9,827 nt of DNA from Chloroflexota bacterium. GTDB lineage: Bacteria; Chloroflexota; Ktedonobacteria; Ktedonobacterales; Ktedonobacteraceae. This document shows positions 1-6,040 of this stretch, one piece after another. Each line of letters starts with the position of its first letter. Position 1 is the stretch's first letter. A program made the position numbers and the translations under genes. The notes beneath the pieces were generated by a model, which saw nothing but the letters and a program-made list of their open reading frames with translations, did not search any database and had not been told where the DNA came from. The DNA lies in contig VBHI01000168.1 of the NCBI GenBank assembly GCA_005881495.1, positions 1-9,827 of the forward strand. Direction: 5' to 3'.

Positions 1-62
1 ATAACACCGTTTGCGATGTCACTGACGCACATTGCAAGAAGATAGCCAACGTAACTTGCCAT
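1..62 (-). CDS. 5' end of an unidentified gene, cut by the window edge
   Basis: Reading leftwards from an ATG at 62-60, the frame is open to the window edge and gives about 20 residues beginning MASYVGYLLAMCV. The start is supported by a good purine-rich ribosome site (AAGGAAGG at about 70-77) six bases upstream of the ATG. The peptide is hydrophobic and could be the first membrane segment or the N-terminus of a compact enzyme, but 20 residues are too few to name a family. It is divergent from the CoA transferase at 384 and shares with it the 320-bp region that holds a long inverted repeat (106-159) and regulatory element A (235-341). A rightward frame over 32-244 overlaps this start and has no ribosome site, so I do not call it. 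Confidence 0.55.
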   Translation of the reverse strand, partial: MASYVGYLLAMCVSDIANGV

Positions 63-105
63 CAAAAACCTTCCTTTCGCCTCTTCTTAGCCCGATGCCA
101 AGAAT

Positions 106-159
106 TACCATAGAGGCTATAGACAGACAGCCAAATGTATCTGCCTATAGCCTCTGGTA
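106..159. repeat. Long imperfect inverted repeat between divergent genes
   Basis: An 11-bp perfect inverted repeat, AGAGGCTATAG at 112-122 and CTATAGCCTCT at 145-155, surrounds a 22-nt loop. It continues outward as TACC (106-109) with GGTA (156-159) after a 2-nt bulge. It lies 44 bp upstream of the leftward gene's start codon and 75 bp from regulatory element A, and is unlike the units of that element. On the leftward transcript it would be a strong 5'-UTR hairpin if transcription starts near 190; as DNA it could be an operator. No T-run follows on either strand, so it is not an obvious terminator. Confidence 0.6.
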
Positions 160-197
160 TGGCGAAAAGAGGGGAAACCATTACAGCCACATTCAGT

Positions 198-227
198 TTA
201 CAAAAAGCAAGAAGTTCAGGTTGTCAA
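198..227 (-). promoter_or_regulatory. Possible leftward promoter
   Basis: On the minus strand a consensus -35 TTGACA (227-222) is followed after 18 bp by a weak -10, TTGTAA (203-198). It would drive the leftward gene starting at 62, with a leader of roughly 130 nt carrying the inverted repeat at 106-159. Element A begins only 8 bp behind this -35, so the element could act on both divergent genes. The -10 is poor, so confidence is low. Confidence 0.3.
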
Positions 228-234
228 AAGCTTC

Positions 235-341
235 GGTTCCCTAAAATAGGCGAACTGCCCCTCTAAAAGAGGGGACTGTTCCCTTGAATAGAGGAACTTT
301 TCGCCCGTATTTGAGCTTGTAGTCAGCTACACTTCTCTCTA
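235..341 (+). promoter_or_regulatory. Regulatory element A: triple-palindrome operator plus promoter
   Basis: First of three related elements in the window; B and C are at 7540-7667 (-) and 8387-8515 (+). Three A-rich-centred palindromic units are centred near 244, 266 and 288. Unit 1 is GTTC (236-239)/GAAC (252-255), unit 2 is CCCCTC (258-263)/GAGGGG (269-274), and unit 3 is GTTCC (278-282)/GGAAC (293-297). The GTTC and GAAC half-sites repeat at exactly 42 bp. A conserved stretch leads to TACACT (328-333), a good -10, and an A at 341 is a natural +1. There is no recognisable -35 at 17 bp (CCGTAT), which suggests activator dependence. From 290 to 342 it matches element B with a single difference. 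It is followed 43 bp later by the CoA transferase start. Confidence 0.75.
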
Positions 342-383
342 GTTATAGAGAGGCAGGGCAAAGAATCATGGGAAGGGGCGAAC

Positions 384-2303
384 ATGAATCGTAACAAGAT
401 CATTGCTGCCGACGAAGCAGTGCGCGTCATCCTGAATAATGACACCGTGGCGATCTCGGGGTTCGGAGGAACCGGCGTCCCTGAGGAGCTGGCCATTGCT
501 CTAGAAACACGGTTTCTCGGAACGGGGGCCCCCCGCGACCTGACCTTGATCTATGCGGCTGGCATGGGTGACGGCAAAACCAGGGGGGTCAATCACTTTG
601 GCCACGAGGGCATGGTCAAACGCGTCATTGGCGGATACTGGGGGCAGGCCCCATCACTGGCGGCACTGGCCCTGGAAAACAAAATCGAAGCCTACTGCTT
701 CCCCCAGGGGGTCGTCAGCCACTTTTTCCGCGACATCGCCGCCGGCAAGCCGGGCACGATCACCTCGGTCGGGCTCGATACCTTTATCGATCCGCGTCTG
801 GAGGGAGGCCGATTGAATGACGTGACCAAGGAGGACCTCATCGAGCTGATCCATCTACATGGAGTGGACTATTTGTTCTTTCCGGCCTTTCCCATCCAGA
901 TCGCCCTCCTGCGCGGAACGACCGCTGACGAGGAAGGCAACATCACCATGGAGAAGGAAGCGCTCACGCTAGAAGTGCTCTCGATCGCACAGGCGGTGAA
1001 AAACTCGGGCGGCATCGTGATGGTGCAGGTGGAACGGGTCACCACCGAACGTATCTTGAGCCCGAAAGCTGTGCGCATTCCGGGCATTCTCGTCGATTGC
1101 GTGGTGGTTGCTCGCCCCCAACACCACATGCAGACCTTCGCCGAGAGCTACAACCCGGCCTACACGGGCGAGATCAGGATTCCCACGAGCACCATCAAAC
1201 CGATGGCCTTCGATGTCCGCAAAGTCATTGCCAGGCGGGCCACCATGTTCCTGAAGATCAATGCGGTCGTCAACCTGGGGGTTGGTATGCCCGAGGGCGT
1301 GGCCTCGGTGGCCAACGAAGAGAAGATCCTCGACATGATCACTCTGACCGTGGATACGGGGGGCATCGGCGGCATACCCGTCGGTGGCCAGAGCTTCGGC
1401 GCGGTCGCCAATGCCCAGGCGATCATCGACCAGCCCTACCAGTTCGACTTCTATGACGGCGGTGGACTCGATCAGGCCTTCCTTGGGCTGGCTGAGGTGG
1501 ATGAAGAGGGGAACGTGAACGTGAGTCGATTCGGTTCCAGGTTTACTGGGGCAGGCGCTTTCATCAACATCAGCCAGAACGCCAAGGCCGTGTACTTCAT
1601 GGGCGCCTTCACGGCTGGAGGCAAGATTACCATCGAGGACGGGAGGCTGCACATTCTAGAGCAGGTGAAAGGGAAAAAGTTCGTTCGCAGGGTACAACAG
1701 ATCACCTTCAGCGCTCTCAAAGCTCTCCAGCGTCAGCAAACCGCCTATTACATCACGGAACGCTGCGTCTTCCGCTTGACTGCTGCTGGTCTGGAGCTAG
1801 TGGAAATTGCGCCCGGCGTCGATCTTGAGCGGGATATCCTGGCGCACATGGAGTTTGTGCCACTGATTGCAAGCACCGTTCACGAGATGGATCCCGCGAT
1901 CTTCCACGACGCGTTGATGGGGCTCCAGCAGCGTTCGCCCCTGAGCCTGGAAGAACGCTTGCATTACAATGAGGCCGACAATGTGCTCTACATCAACTTT
2001 GAAGGGCTGAGCATTGAGACGGTGGAGGAGGCCCAGAAACTGGCGGACTTCTTTGATAAAAAACTCGCAAGCTTTGGCAAGAAAGTCAATGCGATCACCA
2101 ACTACGATAATTTCAATCTGAACCCGCTCGCCTCGGAGAGGTTCTTTGCTATGGTCAAGCATAATCACGAGCAGTATTTTCTGTCTTACACGCGCCATTC
2201 CACCAATGCCTTTTTCCGCCACCAGCTCGGCACGCAGTTCACGAAGGCTAGTCTCGAGAACAGCATTTACAAGAGCTTTGAAGAGGCAAAGGAACATCTC
2301 TAG
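384..2303 (+). CDS. Acyl-CoA:acetate/3-ketoacid CoA transferase family protein (YdiF/propionate CoA-transferase type), extended
   Basis: Class I CoA transferase with alpha and beta halves fused in one 639-residue chain. Family members move CoA from an acyl-CoA to a free short-chain or 3-keto acid through a glutamyl-CoA thioester. The N-terminal half carries GFGGTGVPEELA (about 27-38). The second half has VNLGVGMPEG (about 297-306) and the segment LTVDTGGIGGIPVGG, where the catalytic glutamate normally stands; here the codon GAT (1353-1355) puts Asp at residue 324. DLERDILAHM (from 480) ends the usual 520-540-residue core. Residues about 520-639 form an extra C-terminal region of mixed charged and hydrophobic sequence, perhaps a STAS-like fold (weak inference). 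The ATG at 384 follows GGAAGGGG. It is monocistronic under element A and faces the GntR gene. Transferase family is certain; substrate and even transferase activity are open because of D324. Confidence 0.92.
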   Translation: MNRNKIIAADEAVRVILNNDTVAISGFGGTGVPEELAIALETRFLGTGAPRDLTLIYAAGMGDGKTRGVNHFGHEGMVKRVIGGYWGQAPSLAALALENKIEAYCFPQGVVSHFFRDIAAGKPGTITSVGLDTFIDPRLEGGRLNDVTKEDLIELIHLHGVDYLFFPAFPIQIALLRGTTADEEGNITMEKEALTLEVLSIAQAVKNSGGIVMVQVERVTTERILSPKAVRIPGILVDCVVVARPQHHMQTFAESYNPAYTGEIRIPTSTIKPMAFDVRKVIARRATMFLKINAVVNLGVGMPEGVASVANEEKILDMITLTVDTGGIGGIPVGGQSFGAVANAQAIIDQPYQFDFYDGGGLDQAFLGLAEVDEEGNVNVSRFGSRFTGAGAFINISQNAKAVYFMGAFTAGGKITIEDGRLHILEQVKGKKFVRRVQQITFSALKALQRQQTAYYITERCVFRLTAAGLELVEIAPGVDLERDILAHMEFVPLIASTVHEMDPAIFHDALMGLQQRSPLSLEERLHYNEADNVLYINFEGLSIETVEEAQKLADFFDKKLASFGKKVNAITNYDNFNLNPLASERFFAMVKHNHEQYFLSYTRHSTNAFFRHQLGTQFTKASLENSIYKSFEEAKEHL

Positions 2304-2329
2304 TGCTGGTATTGCTAACGTAAGTCCTG

Positions 2330-2376
2330 AAACGAAGAGGAGCGCTGAACCACAATCACACGGTCCCGCTTCGTTT
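2330..2376. terminator. Weak candidate bidirectional terminator
   Basis: An 8-bp inverted repeat, AAACGAAG (2330-2337) and CTTCGTTT (2369-2376), lies between the converging CoA transferase (stop 2303) and GntR gene (stop 2381). The right arm ends in TTTT on the + strand and the left arm gives a short T-run on the - strand. The loop is long (31 nt) and the stem is not GC-rich, so this is only suggestive. Confidence 0.28.
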
Positions 2377-2380
2377 TCCC

Positions 2381-3097
2381 TTACACCGTATCCCTGCCGT
2401 TCTCTCCTGCCTCGAACAGTTCCGTTGAACGGGATGCGTACCGTGGGCTGGTTCGGTACGCTTCGTATGTGCGCAGTTTGTGCTCACGAACCATCTGTTC
2501 GATCTCGTCCTGAGATGCATGCCGCTCGATCATGTCAAGTAATTGAGTGTGTTCCTCGATGGAGAACCAACTACGCTGCGGGATGTAGCTAAAGTCGGTG
2601 TGTCCCCTCACCTCTAAGCGATCCCACGTTTCGCGCAACAGTTCAACCAGGTAGCTATTCTGGCAAAGGTCGTAGATGAAAAAGTGGAACGCTTTATTCA
2701 AACGACTGAAAGCGGGTAGATCAGCAGATTGTAGCGTACGGTGCATGCCGGCATTGATCTCTCGCAGGTGTTTCACACCCTCTGTATCCAGATGCGTTGA
2801 GGCGAGTGCAGTTGCGTAGCCTTCGAGAAGAGCAAGTACGGTCATCTCTTCCCCATACTTGCTGGCATCAACCGCGGCCACTTGCGCACCAGCATTAGGA
2901 CGATACTCCAACCAACCTTCCGCTTCTAGCCGCCGGATCGCCTCTCGAATCGGAACCGGGCTGATGCCTAACTCACGGGCTAGCGCATCGATCACAAGGC
3001 GGTATCCCGGTACATAGGTCCCATTGAAGATACGTTCACGAATAATGCTGTAAGCTTGCTCATGTTTATTTCTTTTATTCGTTTGTCTTACACTCAT
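2381..3097 (-). CDS. GntR-family transcriptional regulator, FadR/FCD subfamily
   Basis: 238 residues. The N-terminal winged helix (about 10-75) has the classic LARELGISPVPIREAIRRLEAEGW core that reads DNA. A helical FCD ligand domain follows (about 85-220). N134, H138, H183 and H206 match the metal-ligand pattern of FCD regulators that sense carboxylic acids. Such proteins are usually repressors released by a small acid or sugar-acid intermediate. The ATG at 3097 has an AAGGAG site 7 bases upstream. It is divergent from the winged-helix gene at 3379, and the region between holds three copies of an A(A/T)CATATATG-type palindrome, one inside each predicted promoter. That suggests it represses itself and its neighbour (inference). 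It converges on the CoA transferase gene, 77 bp away, and may help control the regulon, although the elements A-C do not resemble its putative operator. Confidence 0.93.
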   Translation of the reverse strand: MSVRQTNKRNKHEQAYSIIRERIFNGTYVPGYRLVIDALARELGISPVPIREAIRRLEAEGWLEYRPNAGAQVAAVDASKYGEEMTVLALLEGYATALASTHLDTEGVKHLREINAGMHRTLQSADLPAFSRLNKAFHFFIYDLCQNSYLVELLRETWDRLEVRGHTDFSYIPQRSWFSIEEHTQLLDMIERHASQDEIEQMVREHKLRTYEAYRTSPRYASRSTELFEAGENGRDTV

Positions 3098-3143
3098 CTA
3101 TATCTCCTTTTCTCTCACAGAAAACATCCTACACTTGCTCTTT

Positions 3144-3167
3144 ATTATATAGCATAACATATATGTT
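3144..3167 (-). promoter_or_regulatory. GntR gene promoter with a 12-bp palindromic operator
   Basis: On the minus strand a perfect TATAAT (3149-3144) lies about 47 bp upstream of the GntR start codon. The 12-bp perfect palindrome AACATATATGTT (3156-3167) occupies the spacer where -35 to -10 contacts would be made; the -35 itself (AAGAAA) is poor. A repressor bound here would block transcription of its own gene. The palindrome matches the one at 3235-3246 at 10 of 12 positions. Confidence 0.5.
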
Positions 3168-3195
3168 TTCTTTGCGGAATTTATCTCCAACGCCC

Positions 3196-3246
3196 TTGAC
3201 AAATGTGAAATCATATATTATATTTATATTTAAGATCATATATGAT
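3196..3246 (+). promoter_or_regulatory. Strong sigma-70-like promoter with two operator-like sites
   Basis: TTGACA (3196-3201), a 17-bp spacer and TATATT (3219-3224) form a near-consensus promoter reading toward the winged-helix gene. The spacer ends with ATCATATAT (3210-3218), and the perfect palindrome ATCATATATGAT (3235-3246) sits just after the expected start near 3231. Both match the palindrome in the divergent GntR promoter. The arrangement is typical of a repressor that closes a promoter by binding two sites. The resulting leader would be about 148 nt long. Confidence 0.6.
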
Positions 3247-3378
3247 TTAGAACTTGAGCGAAACTTATTGTTAAGCTTATGTGTCGTTAGATGATTTGCT
3301 CGACATCCAGGCTCAATAAGGCACATGCAGCCTTCGGAAGCGGCAGATAACATGCTGAGAGAAGGATGAGAAAAGTCT

Positions 3379-3948
3379 ATGAATAAAGCGATAAACGTAC
3401 AACGAAGCAGGGAAGATGATCTGCGCTTGTTTCCTTTAGAGGGGTTGCTGCCGGCCGGTCAAGCATTGAGCGTGAATACGAACTATCTGATAATCTCACA
3501 CGTCTCCACAAACTCAGTGAACGGCAACAACCCAATCCTGCTGCAGCAGTCATTGACTGAAACCGAGATGCGTCTACTGCTCCTATTGCTGGAATCACCA
3601 AATTTTTGTCCTCAGGAGGTACTGCGCGCCAGTCTCTTCTGTTCCTATTCAGGATTGCTCGCCGGGCTTTTTTCGTCTGAAACCGCTGCAAGGGCAGAGT
3701 GGCAGGCCACCATAGAGGAGCAGCGCCTGCTCCTGCGGAGTGCACAGGAACTGGGGACCTGGAAGAAGGAATTGAAGCCGCTCTACAATGCGCTCTCCAG
3801 GCTTCGCTCCAAACTCCATCCGTTTGGTTTACAGATCGCTATCTGCGCATCGTCTTCCGCCTATGCGCTCCTGCCTCTTCCCCGACCTCAGCAGCAAACG
3901 AGCAGTAGCTGTAACAGTACCCCGCTGGTTGCTGATGGCAGTTCCTGA
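3379..3948 (+). CDS. Orphan winged-helix DNA-binding protein, OmpR/PhoB C-terminal type
   Basis: 189 residues with no receiver domain. LTETEMRLLLLLLESP (59-74) matches the first helices of the OmpR/PhoB effector domain. NALSRLRSKLHPFGLQI (137-153) matches the recognition helix and the start of the wing, and YALLPL (162-167) the last wing strand. Between these two parts lie about 60 residues (75-136), longer than in usual family members, with a helical stretch EEQRLLLRSAQELGTWKKEL. The C-terminal tail is Ser/Pro/Gln-rich. The start ATG at 3379 has GAAGGA 12 bases upstream, rather far. Overlapping frames at 3699-3908 and 3788-4042 lack these motifs. The gene has its own strong promoter (3196-3224) that the divergent GntR protein probably represses. 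Its targets are unknown; it is one candidate reader of elements A-C. Confidence 0.72.
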   Translation: MNKAINVQRSREDDLRLFPLEGLLPAGQALSVNTNYLIISHVSTNSVNGNNPILLQQSLTETEMRLLLLLLESPNFCPQEVLRASLFCSYSGLLAGLFSSETAARAEWQATIEEQRLLLRSAQELGTWKKELKPLYNALSRLRSKLHPFGLQIAICASSSAYALLPLPRPQQQTSSSCNSTPLVADGSS

Positions 3949-4157
3949 TTGCTCACGCGGGAAGTATCCCTCGTATTGGCCAGTAATACCTGTTGCAAAA
4001 AATCCTTGCCTGGATAAGCTAAACCAGGTAAGATACTTGTAGGGGATATCTATCCACTTTTTTCATCTGAGAGATATCGATGGGTGTGTCTCCTGAAACT
4101 CCCCGGAGTCGGTCACGTTGTGCTATGGGAGACCCCTGATGTTCTTGTGGAGGCCAT

Positions 4158-4694
4158 TTGCTCTATCCTATGACCATCGAGACGATCATCCGTACTATTA
4201 GCCTGATCCTAGCACCCGTTGTGATGATTACTAGTTGCGCTATCTTTTTGAACGGCCTCTTCACGCACTACGAGCACATCAGCGCTCGTTTGCGTGCCAT
4301 GCACCGTGAGCGTCTTGAACTCTTCCAGACAGCAGGCACAGGCAGGAGTAGAGCCGGAGAGACGACTGCTGGCATCGGCGTCCAACGGATCCTTGAGATT
4401 GAGATGCAACTCCCCAACATGCTGCGACGGCAGAAGCTGATCCGCAATGCTGTTGTGGCCATTGGCATTGCCATCTCGATCTGTGTCATCAGCATGTTTA
4501 TTATCGCGCTGGCTGCGATAACCAACTCACCACTCGCAGCAGAGATAGCCCTGCTTGCCTTCCTCACTGGGACTGGTGCGCTGCTCGTCGGAGTGCTGCT
4601 CACCACACTGGAACTTTATCGATCACATCGCGAGGTGGTCTATGAAATCCAACACGGACTGAGCCTGAGGAAAGAGGACGATTCTTTTCCATGA
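4158..4694 (+). CDS. DUF2721 family integral membrane protein
   Basis: 178 residues matching the DUF2721 pattern. The first membrane segment is about 12-35 (ISLILAPVVMITSCAIFLNG), followed by a charged cytoplasmic linker RLRAMHRERLELF and a Gly/Thr-rich stretch. ILEIEMQLPNMLRRQKLIRNA (78-98) then leads into two more membrane segments (about 98-121 and 127-151) and a charged tail. The function of the family is not known. The start is taken as TTG at 4158 because GGAGG (4149-4153) is four bases upstream; the in-frame ATG at 4170 lies 16 bases from the same site and is the alternative. The gene lies 209 bp after the winged-helix gene, in a spacer where I see no clear promoter or terminator, and ends 18 bp before the converging hydrolase stop. 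Confidence 0.8.
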   Translation: MLYPMTIETIIRTISLILAPVVMITSCAIFLNGLFTHYEHISARLRAMHRERLELFQTAGTGRSRAGETTAGIGVQRILEIEMQLPNMLRRQKLIRNAVVAIGIAISICVISMFIIALAAITNSPLAAEIALLAFLTGTGALLVGVLLTTLELYRSHREVVYEIQHGLSLRKEDDSFP

Positions 4695-4712
4695 GGCAGT
4701 CCTCGTCCCCCA

Positions 4713-5351
4713 TTACTCAAGGACAGTGCTGACGAAATCGATGAGCGCGGCCTGTACTTCATCCAAGCGACCCTGGAAGAAGTGATCTGCGCCTTCTACT
4801 GTAACCAGGATTTTGGGGGCTGGTATCCGATCTAACCAATGCAGCAGCAGGTCATACGGCGCCAGCTTATCGTTGGTGCTGTGGATAAAGAGTTTGGGCT
4901 TCTGAGATTCATTCAGGTACTCATCGTTGAGCAGGCGGGCAGGGGTACCAAGGCCAATCATGGCCTGTACGCGGTCATCGATGGCTGCGACACGCAAGCC
5001 GACATACGCGCCGAAGGAAAAACCACTCAGAATGACGGGCAGGCCAGTATAGCGATGGCCCAGAAACTCCAGGGCGTAACGTACATCGTCCATTTCTCCA
5101 TGGCCCTCGTCGTATGTTCCAGTGCTGTGCCCTACGCCGCGGAAGTTGAAGCGGAGCGCGGGCATACCAAGGGTTTGCAGTGTCTGTGCTACCTTAAAGA
5201 CCACCTTGTTGTGCATCGTGCCGCCGCCAAGAGGATGCGGGTGGCAGACGAGCGCGGCATAGCGAGGAACGACTCCTGTCTCTTCTGGTTTGAGGATGCC
5301 CTCAAGTTGACCAGTAGGGGTGGGTATGTTGGTGTTCAGTACCCGGCCGAT
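4713..5351 (-). CDS. Small alpha/beta hydrolase (COG2945 type) with a non-canonical start codon
   Basis: A 212-residue single-domain alpha/beta hydrolase. Numbered from the start chosen here, the catalytic triad is S112 in GFSFGAYVG, D161 in STNDKLAP and H190 in EGADHFF. The oxyanion-hole region HPHPLGGGTMHNK (37-49) is typical of the family, as is RFNFRGVGHSTG. The first ATG in frame (5216) would cut off 45 residues, including most of that conserved segment. Upstream codons read NTNIPTPTGQLEGILKPEE, the normal family N-terminus, back to a TGA. The only start-like codon after that stop is ATC at 5351-5349, nine bases after AAAGGAG (5367-5361). Natural substrate is unknown; relatives are esterase-like. 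It has its own candidate promoter upstream and converges on the DUF2721 gene. Confidence 0.82.
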   Translation of the reverse strand: MGRVLNTNIPTPTGQLEGILKPEETGVVPRYAALVCHPHPLGGGTMHNKVVFKVAQTLQTLGMPALRFNFRGVGHSTGTYDEGHGEMDDVRYALEFLGHRYTGLPVILSGFSFGAYVGLRVAAIDDRVQAMIGLGTPARLLNDEYLNESQKPKLFIHSTNDKLAPYDLLLHWLDRIPAPKILVTVEGADHFFQGRLDEVQAALIDFVSTVLE

Positions 5352-5366
5352 AGTATATCACTCCTT

Positions 5367-5380
5367 TCTCGCTTGCGAGA
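5367..5380. repeat. 14-bp inverted repeat overlapping the hydrolase ribosome site
   Basis: TCTCGC and GCGAGA are separated by two bases. The repeat overlaps the first base of the AAAGGAG site of the hydrolase gene. It could be an operator, or an RNA hairpin limiting access to that ribosome site. There is no matching copy elsewhere in the window. Confidence 0.4.
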
Positions 5381-5413
5381 TATGTTCTGGTTGCTCTTCT
5401 CCGGCTTATTTCT

Positions 5414-5442
5414 GTAATATAATAACACATTATTTTTTGCAA
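5414..5442 (-). promoter_or_regulatory. Candidate promoter of the hydrolase gene
   Basis: On the minus strand TTGCAA (5442-5437), a 17-bp A/T-rich spacer and TATTAC (5419-5414) give an acceptable -35/-10 pair about 60 bp upstream of the hydrolase ribosome site. Nothing else in 5415-5560 looks like a gene. Confidence 0.38.
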
Positions 5443-5562
5443 CAGTTGGTCATGACTTTTGTCCTTGCAATGATCTGAGGTGGAAGTCTGATTCTAATTC
5501 GCAGCGTAAGCCAGGAGCCTGATAGCACCAAGCTAGCAAGCTCCTTATAGACTGCGCTAATC

Positions 5563-5626
5563 TACCCTTCGAAGGCCCTGCGAATGTTACATCCCCTGCT
5601 TCGCGCATTGCCTCAGGAGTATATAC
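5563..5626 (-). pseudogene. Degenerate second copy of the GYD-gene 3' end
   Basis: In the +1 frame relative to the GYD gene, and running past its stop, the minus strand encodes YTPEAMREAGDVTFAGPSKG. This resembles the GYD protein's own end, TSEETVEIMRKAGSVNFEAG followed by PS (residues 87-108): AMREAGDVTF-GPS aligns with IMRKAGSVNFEAGPS after a four-codon gap. Codon differences are mostly at third positions, so the copy diverged while coding. The frame stays open to 5450 but shows nothing recognisable beyond this segment. It is most simply a remnant of a duplicated GYD gene, fused out of frame to the present gene's end. Confidence 0.45.
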
Positions 5627-5963
5627 TGAACCATTGGGAGGATGGTCCCGCTTCGAAATTGACACTTCCGGCTTTGCGCATTATTTCCACCGTCTCCTCG
5701 GAGGTAAACATCCTGCTAGTCCTGGTTACTTTGAGATGCCCAGGTGCCATGGAGGCCACAATGACGGCGTTGGCGGTGATATCATCGGGCGCTTCAAACA
5801 GCAAAATCCCATCGTAGTCACCAAAGTAGTAGTATAAGCCAACTACGCGACTACCTAGCTTCTGCGCTAACTCATTAACCGGTTTGCTGCGGTCTTGTGG
5901 ATTTTTCGTCATCGATGTCCACGCTTCAGGAGTGTAAGCAAATTGGCACATATAGAATCCCAT
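5613..5963 (-). CDS. GYD domain-containing protein
   Basis: A 116-residue small alpha/beta protein of the GYD family (PF08734), recognised by YYYFGDYDGILLFEAPDD (44-61) and by the start MGFYMCQFAYTPEAW, where family members have an alternating beta strand and TPEG-like turn. Members fold like dimeric ferredoxin-like barrels; their biochemical role is not established. The start is set at ATG 5963 because AAGGAGGT lies seven bases upstream; a farther ATG at 5984 would place that ribosome site inside the gene. It is transcribed leftward, 142 bp after the MFS stop. No conserved element A-C precedes it, so it may be cotranscribed with the MFS gene or have its own promoter. The C-terminal tail after residue 108 (SQWFSIYS) may be new sequence caused by the rearrangement seen at 5563-5626. 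Confidence 0.85.
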   Translation of the reverse strand: MGFYMCQFAYTPEAWTSMTKNPQDRSKPVNELAQKLGSRVVGLYYYFGDYDGILLFEAPDDITANAVIVASMAPGHLKVTRTSRMFTSEETVEIMRKAGSVNFEAGPSSQWFSIYS

Positions 5964-6040
5964 GAGATCTACCTCCTTAAACATTCATCAATCGTTCATT
6001 ACTCCGGCTCCATACAGATGGCTGCCTTCCGGCGCCACTT

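Noticed and set aside
32..244. Rightward 70-codon open frame at the left edge
   Set aside because: It overlaps a leftward start with a good ribosome site and runs through the inverted repeat and the start of element A; no motif.
235..341. CRISPR array or mobile-element end as explanation for the repeated units
   Set aside because: Units are palindromes of 21-23 bp without unique spacers, and each element sits at fixed distance from a promoter-like -10 with no transposase or target duplication nearby.
969..1652. Long leftward open frame (227 codons) opposite the CoA transferase
   Set aside because: It lies wholly antisense to a well-matched gene, has no recognisable motif and no ribosome site; it is a by-product of the GC-rich third positions of the real gene.
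4699..4724. GTCCT/AGGAC inverted repeat between the DUF2721 and hydrolase stops
   Set aside because: Only five pairs with a 16-nt loop and no T-run; too weak for a terminator call.
5617..5626. AGTATATACT palindrome similar to the OsmC-promoter palindrome
   Set aside because: It lies inside the coding end of the GYD gene, far from a promoter, and is only 10 bp long in A/T-rich codons.
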